Source: Scatosoma sp045645245
GTDB taxonomy: Bacteria > Bacillota > Clostridia > Christensenellales > Borkfalkiaceae
NCBI GenBank assembly: GCA_045645245.1
Contig: JAZRIK010000098.1
Location: forward strand, 1-20,579
Direction of reading: 5' to 3'
DNA length: 20,579 nt
The notes under the pieces were generated by a model. The model saw only the letters and a list, made by a program, of their open reading frames with translations, was not told the origin of the DNA and searched no databases. The translations under genes and the position numbers were made by a program. Below, in pieces: positions 15,361-20,579 of the stretch. Positions within the stretch are counted from its first letter, which is position 1; the number at the start of each line of letters is the position of its first letter.

Positions 15361-15759
15361 TTATAACCTCTTATTTAAATCACTTTTAATTTGCGTTGTT
15401 GAAATTTCTGGAGTTCGTTCCAAATAAACAACTTCAACACCTTCTTGATTTAAAAAATCAAACTTCCCTTTCCAGTCGTCCCCAATAACAAAAACATCAA
15501 CGCAATAGTCATGCATATCAGTCTTTTTTTGCTCCCAATTTTCTTCAGGTATTACCAAATCGACATAACGAATCGCTTCTAATAGTTGCTTCCGTTTTTC
15601 GTAAGAAAAATAACATTTCTTTCGCTTTTCTTCCCAATTAAATTCGTCTGTCGATAATGCAACAATAAGATAATCCCCTAACGCCTTCGCGCGTTTCAAT
15701 AAGTTTATGTGCCCATAATGCAACATATCGAATGTTCCGTATGTAATAACTCTCTTCAT
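15361..15759 (-). CDS. tagD: Glycerol-3-phosphate cytidylyltransferase (TagD-like)
   Basis: Makes CDP-glycerol from CTP and glycerol 3-phosphate. The 132-residue protein matches TagD of Bacillus in length and along its whole sequence. It has the HxGH nucleotide-binding motif (His14, His17) in TYGTFDMLHYGH, the block IRYVDLVIPEENWEQKK (63-79), VIGDDWKGKFDFL (91-103) and the closing RTPEISTT (115-122). CDP-glycerol normally feeds wall teichoic acid or glycerol-phosphate side groups of capsules. ATG 15759 has AAAGGA about eight bases upstream. It sits 75 bases after licD and 2 before capE. No TagB/TagF-type glycerophosphotransferase is in the window, so its user is either the adjacent LicD-like protein or lies elsewhere. 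Confidence 0.93.
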   Translation of the reverse strand: MKRVITYGTFDMLHYGHINLLKRAKALGDYLIVALSTDEFNWEEKRKKCYFSYEKRKQLLEAIRYVDLVIPEENWEQKKTDMHDYCVDVFVIGDDWKGKFDFLNQEGVEVVYLERTPEISTTQIKSDLNKRL

Positions 15760-15834
15760 CTCTTTTTTCCTTTTACAAATATGTATTCAAGTAAAAAAAT
15801 CGCATAATCTATTTCACTACTGATATTAATCTAC

Positions 15835-16686
15835 TTATCTAGATTTAATAATAAATTTATCTATATACTCTCGATAAGGCTTTTTTAAATCTATAATTTC
15901 AGTATAATGATGCCCGATTCTTTGATCAATCGGCGGCAATTTCATATAATCCCCATACACTTGCGTTAGCCAAAGATGTGTCTCCTTAGGTCCTTTTACC
16001 TTGATTCCTTCAAACTCCAACTCTATGCCTTCAGCATACCAATTTTGTGGAACAATCTCCTTTATCCCCCATGCACCTCCATGATTAGCCAAATACTCAC
16101 CTTTTTTTATACACTTATACAATTTTTCTCTTTTTTTCAATGCGGCAGATGGCGTTAAAAAACATGTCAACATCATCGCGATAACCGTTTTCAACTTTCG
16201 TTTTTGTGACGAAGGCATATGATAAAACCCCGTAGCTATCCGCATATCTAACAGCTGTTTTTTTATTTGAAATCTCTTTTGTCTTTTTCTTCCTGTTATA
16301 TAGTAATCTAAAGGAAAAATATCAATAAAAACCCCATGGTTTATGTAACAAGTTTTCGCCGCCGTTTCGATAAATGTGGTGTCACTATTACGTAATTTAC
16401 AAAAATTCATTAAAAAACCAGGATCACTATGCATTGTTTGAACAAATAAATGATTTGGTAAGATTTCAGGTGCTTTCTTTATAAATATTTCATAATCTTC
16501 TCTTGGCATACCAACATCTATATCATCATCCCAAGGAATAAATCCTTTATGGCGAACTGCTCCCAATAAAGTTCCGCCCAATAAATAGTATCTCAAATTT
16601 AAAAATTCGCAAATTGAAATAAATTGTTTCAACATATCCAATTCTATTAATTTTAATTCTTCTAATTGCTCCTTATTCAGCTCCAT
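15835..16686 (-). CDS. LicD-family phosphotransferase
   Basis: LicD proteins move a phospho-alcohol group (classically phosphocholine) from a CDP carrier to a sugar of a surface glycan. The 283-residue protein has the hallmark block: LLGGTLLGAVRHKG (35-48) then IPWDDDIDVGM (50-60), with Asp53-Asp55 and Asp57 as metal ligands of the nucleotidyltransferase-like fold, and FIDIFPLDYY downstream. No choline genes (licA, licB, licC) are present, but tagD follows directly, so glycerol phosphate from CDP-glycerol is a plausible donor (inference). ATG 16686 has TAGGAG seven bases upstream. A/T-rich codon use, like the other genes to the right. Family certain, donor not. Confidence 0.9.
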   Translation of the reverse strand: MELNKEQLEELKLIELDMLKQFISICEFLNLRYYLLGGTLLGAVRHKGFIPWDDDIDVGMPREDYEIFIKKAPEILPNHLFVQTMHSDPGFLMNFCKLRNSDTTFIETAAKTCYINHGVFIDIFPLDYYITGRKRQKRFQIKKQLLDMRIATGFYHMPSSQKRKLKTVIAMMLTCFLTPSAALKKREKLYKCIKKGEYLANHGGAWGIKEIVPQNWYAEGIELEFEGIKVKGPKETHLWLTQVYGDYMKLPPIDQRIGHHYTEIIDLKKPYREYIDKFIIKSR

Positions 16687-16748
16687 TTTTAACTCCTATC
16701 CACCATTTCTTCGACTATAATAACGTCCAGCATTAACCCAGACTCCCA

Positions 16749-18056
16749 TCAATCTTCTCGATTAGAAATTTGCTTTGGAAAAACATCCTTTAATATCATC
16801 GCTTCCAAAATAAGCTTTGCGTTTGGTCGCAAATCTTTAATGAATAACGGCAATATAATGCTTGTAAATATTTGCGTTATCAAGGATGCCAAAGCCGCGC
16901 CGCTTGCTCCCCACAAAGGAATCATTAAAAAGTTCAATCCTACATTTAAGATAGCTGCAGATAAATAAATGAATTTAAGATATTTTTGCTTTTCCTTGCC
17001 AACAATCCAAGCATTTCTTGCAACCCCTAAATAGGAAAAAGCCGTGTACCAAGTAATAATTTTTAATGGTGTGCCCGCAGGAGCATAATCGCTACCGTAT
17101 AAAATTTTTACGACTAAATCGCCCCCAAATGTAAAACATAAAGACACAAACAGCGATAAATAAAATACTATGGCATAAAGCTGTCTATTTTTTTTATTGA
17201 AACTATTTTCGTCTTTACCGTTCAATTGTAAAATTGTAGGGTAGATGGAATCAATAATTGCAACCAACACAAATACCCACATAGAACAAATCGTGGTTGC
17301 CACCGAATAATACCCCACAGACGACTCATCCAACATCTGTTTCAACATTAGCTTGTCCGTTTGCCCGTAAATAGCAACCATCATTCCCGATAAGATAAAA
17401 TGCCAACTCTCCTTCAATAGCCGACGAGCTTTATCCTTAGAAAATCTCAGTTTCGGTCCTTTATTTTTTTTATAGGCAATAAATAAGACAATGGCAATAC
17501 ATATATAATCCACAGCCGTCGCTATTGCAAACCATTGAACGTCTTTCCCTGCAATCAATAAAATTAACTTGTATATGGCCGTAACAACATAAGCAATTAA
17601 AGTGGCAATCGACGGAATTTTCGATTGATATCTTGCTTGAAACCAATAATTAAGTGTGTCAGCTACTTGAAATGGAACTGCAATGGTGCAAAGTGCTACG
17701 ATAAGTATCGTTTGCGGCTCATTCCCGTCAACAATCGCCACTATTCCAATAATGGTTAAGGCAGATAAAACGCTTGATATTAACCGCAAAAAAATTGCTG
17801 ACCCAATTGTGTTTCCCTGTTCTTCTGGATAATTCACAAAATCTTTAACAATGATAGAATTTATGCCTAACGTACAAAACGAAGCAAAAAAGGCAACATA
17901 CGCCGACGCATAACCAATTAGACCGTAATTACTCGGGCCCAAATATCTCGCGGTTAATACACCTACCAAGAAAGAAATGAGCATTTGGACGATTTTACAT
18001 CCAATCATCCATCCAGCATTTTTTGCTTCTTTATTTTTCAAAAAACCAAATCTCAT
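16749..18056 (-). CDS. Polysaccharide repeat-unit flippase (Wzx-like, MOP superfamily)
   Basis: Moves the lipid-linked repeat unit across the cytoplasmic membrane for polymerisation outside. The 435-residue protein is almost entirely hydrophobic helices, about 12-14 segments. It starts with the pattern usual for this family: NAGWMIGCKIVQMLISFLVG (13-32), then LTARYLGPSNYGLIGYASA (34-52). Its size and pattern match polysaccharide biosynthesis proteins of the RfbX/Wzx group. ATG 18056 has AAGG five bases upstream and is 23 bases after the acyltransferase gene. It ends in TGA, not the TAA used by the genes to its left. Flippase sequences vary strongly with the glycan, so the exact sugar cannot be inferred. 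Confidence 0.9.
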   Translation of the reverse strand: MRFGFLKNKEAKNAGWMIGCKIVQMLISFLVGVLTARYLGPSNYGLIGYASAYVAFFASFCTLGINSIIVKDFVNYPEEQGNTIGSAIFLRLISSVLSALTIIGIVAIVDGNEPQTILIVALCTIAVPFQVADTLNYWFQARYQSKIPSIATLIAYVVTAIYKLILLIAGKDVQWFAIATAVDYICIAIVLFIAYKKNKGPKLRFSKDKARRLLKESWHFILSGMMVAIYGQTDKLMLKQMLDESSVGYYSVATTICSMWVFVLVAIIDSIYPTILQLNGKDENSFNKKNRQLYAIVFYLSLFVSLCFTFGGDLVVKILYGSDYAPAGTPLKIITWYTAFSYLGVARNAWIVGKEKQKYLKFIYLSAAILNVGLNFLMIPLWGASGAALASLITQIFTSIILPLFIKDLRPNAKLILEAMILKDVFPKQISNRED

Positions 18057-18079
18057 TTTTCCTTGAACAACCTTTTTAG

Positions 18080-18592
18080 CTAATCTTTTAATTTTCTAAT
18101 TAATCTCGCAGGCACGCCGCCAACCAAAGAGTTATCTTCAATATCCCTACACACACAGGCGCATCCGGCAACCACACAACCATTACCTATTTTTGTGTCG
18201 TTACAAATTGTAGAGCGACCGCCAATCCATGTGCCATTCCCCACAAATTGATTAAAAATTTTACCTTTGCCAGCACGCCGACAAGCATCTCCTATTTCAT
18301 GTCCACCCGTTTGAAAAATTACTTCTGGCCCAATATCACAATTATCTCCAATTACCACTGTGCCATTTCCGTTCACCGTAAAATTTTTCCCTATCCAACA
18401 ATGATTACCTATTCTAAACTTCCCAGTGCAGAAAATAGGACCTACTATTTTTGCGTCCTCTCCTATTTCATATCCTAAACCAAGTAAGAGCTTGCGCTTT
18501 TTTTCAAAATATTTCGGCTTTGTCCCTGCGTAAACTTTATTTATTAGAAACCAACTCCATTTTCTCTTTATAAAACGAAATATTCTCTTCAT
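18080..18592 (-). CDS. Hexapeptide-repeat acyltransferase (WbbJ/maltose O-acetyltransferase type)
   Basis: Probably puts an O- or N-acetyl group on a sugar of the glycan, using acetyl-CoA. The 170-residue protein has a basic N-terminus (MKRIFRFIKRKW) and then a left-handed beta-helix of isoleucine-led hexapeptides from about 42 to 160: RIGNHCWIGKN, VIGDNCDIGPE, WIGGRSTICN, KIGNGCVV. His98 in TGGHEIGD is the likely catalytic base. The end VGGVPARLIRKL (157-168) is the classic close of this family. The start at 18592 overlaps functionally with the previous gene: its AGGTGA ribosome binding site includes that gene's TGA stop. It ends in TAG. Confidence 0.9.
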   Translation of the reverse strand: MKRIFRFIKRKWSWFLINKVYAGTKPKYFEKKRKLLLGLGYEIGEDAKIVGPIFCTGKFRIGNHCWIGKNFTVNGNGTVVIGDNCDIGPEVIFQTGGHEIGDACRRAGKGKIFNQFVGNGTWIGGRSTICNDTKIGNGCVVAGCACVCRDIEDNSLVGGVPARLIRKLKD

Positions 18593-18599
18593 TTCAACA

Positions 18600-19748
18600 T
18601 CACCTGTCCTTTAATACTTCCGCCTTACTGCACACCCCATCTAAATAAGGGAACGAATTTTTATCCCCTACCAACAAAGCATTTGATAAATTCAACAATT
18701 TATCCGCCGCATTGTCCGCATTCCACTCAGCAATCATCGTGTCGTAAGCACAACGCGCTATTTTTTTTCTTAAGCTATCATCTTCGATGAGTTGCTTAAC
18801 GCGAACATATAAAGCATCAATATCTCCGTCTTTATAAATAAGTCCATTCTCGCCATCTTTAATAAGAAACGGCACAGAACCAATTGCATGGCTGGCAACA
18901 ACGGCGCAAGCTGAATTCATAGCTTCATTCGCTACCGCCCCCCAGCCTTCGTTTCTATCAGACGTAAACAGAAAAATTTCACTTTTCTCCATATGCTCAC
19001 GCACTTGTTCAGGCTGCATTGCGCCAAGCATTTTTACACAATCCGAAAGATTGTTATCTTTAATCATCTTCTTGATATTTTCTTCCAGCTCGCCATTGCC
19101 AATCATATTTAATTGAAAATTGTATCCGTCTGCTTTGAGCCGTTTCGCAATTTCAACGGCAATTTCCGGATGCTTCAAGGGGATAAATCTTGCAACCCAT
19201 AAAATAGAGTTTGGCGTTTTATCTTGTATCAACTTATCAACGCCATCATATTTTTTAACTTCCGGGAAATACCCCCATTTATACGCCTTATTTACAAAAG
19301 TAAACGTCTTTGCAAAGTCCGCAGACGTATATGCACTTGCACAAAGCAAATACAAATTTTTATACCGTCTATATTTTTTAGTATTCAAGACAAAATGACG
19401 GGGCAATTTGTAATATGGACACCCTTTTTTATATATCCTTTCCGAATATTTGAACGTCAGCTTTCCCTTTTTTAATCTATGAATGAACAGTTCATACGGA
19501 GCCGAACCATAAAGAACCACGTCCGCTTCATCGATCAGTTGTTGACATTCGTTTTTAGCCGTTTCATTTATATAATTTTGTTTTACATAAGACGGCTTTA
19601 TCTCTCTTCCCCAACCCATTTTTAATCGTTCTTCACTCATTGGGATCGTTTCAATAAAACTGTAATCATCCCCTATACGCTTGTACATTGCGTCAGAAAA
19701 TGGTTTTTGATGATGATTAAAGTAATTAGAAACGAATACTATTTTCAT
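18600..19748 (-). CDS. Glycosyltransferase family 4
   Basis: A 382-residue GT-B fold retaining glycosyltransferase, adding one sugar to the lipid-linked repeat unit at the inner face of the membrane. The N-terminal acceptor domain starts KIVFVSNYFNHHQKPF (2-17). The C-terminal donor domain holds LWVARFIPLKHPE (183-195) and the E-x7-E motif EGWGAVANE (Glu267, Glu275) that holds the nucleotide sugar. ATG 19748 has AAGGGG about seven bases upstream and follows the previous gene by 3 bases. It ends in TGA. Donor and linkage cannot be told; FucNAc from the capE-capF-capG products is one candidate donor for this or the next enzyme. Confidence 0.9.
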   Translation of the reverse strand: MKIVFVSNYFNHHQKPFSDAMYKRIGDDYSFIETIPMSEERLKMGWGREIKPSYVKQNYINETAKNECQQLIDEADVVLYGSAPYELFIHRLKKGKLTFKYSERIYKKGCPYYKLPRHFVLNTKKYRRYKNLYLLCASAYTSADFAKTFTFVNKAYKWGYFPEVKKYDGVDKLIQDKTPNSILWVARFIPLKHPEIAVEIAKRLKADGYNFQLNMIGNGELEENIKKMIKDNNLSDCVKMLGAMQPEQVREHMEKSEIFLFTSDRNEGWGAVANEAMNSACAVVASHAIGSVPFLIKDGENGLIYKDGDIDALYVRVKQLIEDDSLRKKIARCAYDTMIAEWNADNAADKLLNLSNALLVGDKNSFPYLDGVCSKAEVLKDR

Positions 19749-19751
19749 AAT

Positions 19752-20579
19752 TTACCCCTTATACAACTCGATGTATTCTGCAAACCTAGCATACATATCA
19801 AATTGTTTTGCCTTTTTCAGGCAAGCGTCTTGCAAGTAGCGTTTTTCTTCGCAAATGCTGATAATTTCACATTGCAATCCATCGATATCATCTTTTTCAA
19901 CTACACAGCCGCAGCTTGCATCTAAAATTTCAGGGCTGCCACCCGTCTTAAAGGTGATCACAGGCGTTCCGCACGCAAGTGCTTCCATATTAACCATTCC
20001 CAACACTTCTTCTCTGGTGGGATTAACAAACAAATCCGCCGTCGTATAAATCTCGGCTAGCTCCGTTTGATTTTGCGTCCTGTGTATCGAAATAATATTA
20101 TCGGGAAGTTGTTTATCAACGTTATTATCCGTTCCAACCAAAATAATTTGATAATCACTGGGCAAACGCTTGGAGAGTTCTATAAATACGTCTAATCCCT
20201 TCCGTTTTCCCCAACCAAAGGCCACACCTAATAGAATAAATTTATCTTTCAAATTATACTTTCTTCTAAAATCACTCTCTGTCGGTCTAAACACTGATAA
20301 ATCGATGCCATTATTTATTACCTTTACGGGATATTCTTTCAGGAAAGACTGTTTCACTAAATCGGCAAGCCATCGAGAGGGCGTCACAATCGTCATATCT
20401 TTAACGTTCGTAAACCATTCCTTTTTCAGTTTATACATCGTTTTAGAACGATCTACATAGCTTTTAGGATAATCTTTATACTGCGGACATTTGTAGCAAC
20501 CCGTTTTCCATTTCTCACAACCGACCATATCAAAATGCGGACAATGACCGGTAAACGCCCAACAATCATGTAAAGTCCA
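19752..20579 (-). CDS. Glycosyltransferase family 4, 5' end beyond the right edge
   Basis: The open frame runs to the right edge: the last bases already encode WTLHDCWAFTGHCPHFDM, so the first part of the gene (roughly a hundred residues) is missing. The 275 residues seen form a GT4 enzyme. The cysteine-rich HDCWAFTGHC...GCEKWKTGCYKCP is found in a subgroup of capsule and colanic-acid-type transferases. Further on are VTPSRWL, the donor-domain GVAFGWGKRKGLDV and the E-x7-E motif EVLGMVNME within a conserved stretch ending ACGTPVITF. ATG at 20528 is internal and not the true start. The gene is part of the capsule cluster, which continues upstream. Confidence 0.92.
   Translation of the reverse strand, partial: WTLHDCWAFTGHCPHFDMVGCEKWKTGCYKCPQYKDYPKSYVDRSKTMYKLKKEWFTNVKDMTIVTPSRWLADLVKQSFLKEYPVKVINNGIDLSVFRPTESDFRRKYNLKDKFILLGVAFGWGKRKGLDVFIELSKRLPSDYQIILVGTDNNVDKQLPDNIISIHRTQNQTELAEIYTTADLFVNPTREEVLGMVNMEALACGTPVITFKTGGSPEILDASCGCVVEKDDIDGLQCEIISICEEKRYLQDACLKKAKQFDMYARFAEYIELYKG

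Noticed and set aside
16690..16750. Small frame beginning at an ATG overlapping the flippase TGA stop (about 17 codons)
   Set aside because: No ribosome binding site suits it, and it is too short to judge. Its stop codon lies in the licD ribosome binding site, which explains the overlap.

Overview
The window looks like chromosome of a Bacillota (Clostridia-like) bacterium, probably one living on carbohydrates. The case for this: purine-rich ribosome binding sites (AAGGAGG-like) before nearly every gene, consensus TTGACA/TATAAT promoters with 17-base spacers, A/T-rich intergenic DNA, a 240-residue NagB of the Bacillus type, a lipoprotein-anchored CUT1 sugar importer and a TagD-type cytidylyltransferase. 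The taxonomic call is an inference; no rRNA or other marker gene is present.

Bases 1-1110 hold two divergent promoters and nagB (glucosamine-6-phosphate deaminase), the only protein gene on the plus strand, closed by a strong terminator. Bases 1120-1820 hold a small orphan zinc-ribbon protein on the minus strand with its own promoter.

Bases 1890-10434 form a minus-strand sugar-uptake and degradation operon. In transcription order it reads: promoter, 600-residue solute-binding lipoprotein, two MalF/MalG-like permeases, a GH4 glycosidase, a six-hairpin (GH63/GH37-like) glycoside hydrolase and an amidohydrolase. No ATPase is encoded, so a shared one elsewhere is implied. The inferred flow is import of a small oligosaccharide or glycoside, cleavage by the two hydrolases in the cytoplasm, and hydrolysis of a further bond by the amidohydrolase. 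The six-hairpin hydrolase has an in-frame TGA at codon 10, just after its only good start site. An elaborate three-way-junction RNA lies between it and the GH4 gene.

Bases 10321-10752 are a gene-free boundary with stacked hairpins, a 21-base alternating purine-pyrimidine tract and the importer promoter. From 10753 to the right edge runs a minus-strand capsule/cell-surface polysaccharide cluster entering from outside the window. In transcription order it encodes: a GT4 glycosyltransferase (cut by the edge), a second GT4, a hexapeptide acyltransferase, a Wzx-type flippase, a LicD-family phosphotransferase, TagD, the three-enzyme UDP-N-acetyl-L-fucosamine pathway (CapE, CapF, CapG) and an uncharacterised nucleotidyltransferase. 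Base composition and stop-codon use change sharply at about 15,360, between capE and tagD. This suggests a modular locus in which the distal half is imported, variable DNA.

Most genes belong to recognisable families. I see no phage, transposase, CRISPR or tRNA. The parts most likely to be new are the specificity of the sugar operon, the LicD-TagD pairing, the TGA-interrupted hydrolase and the structured intergenic RNA.
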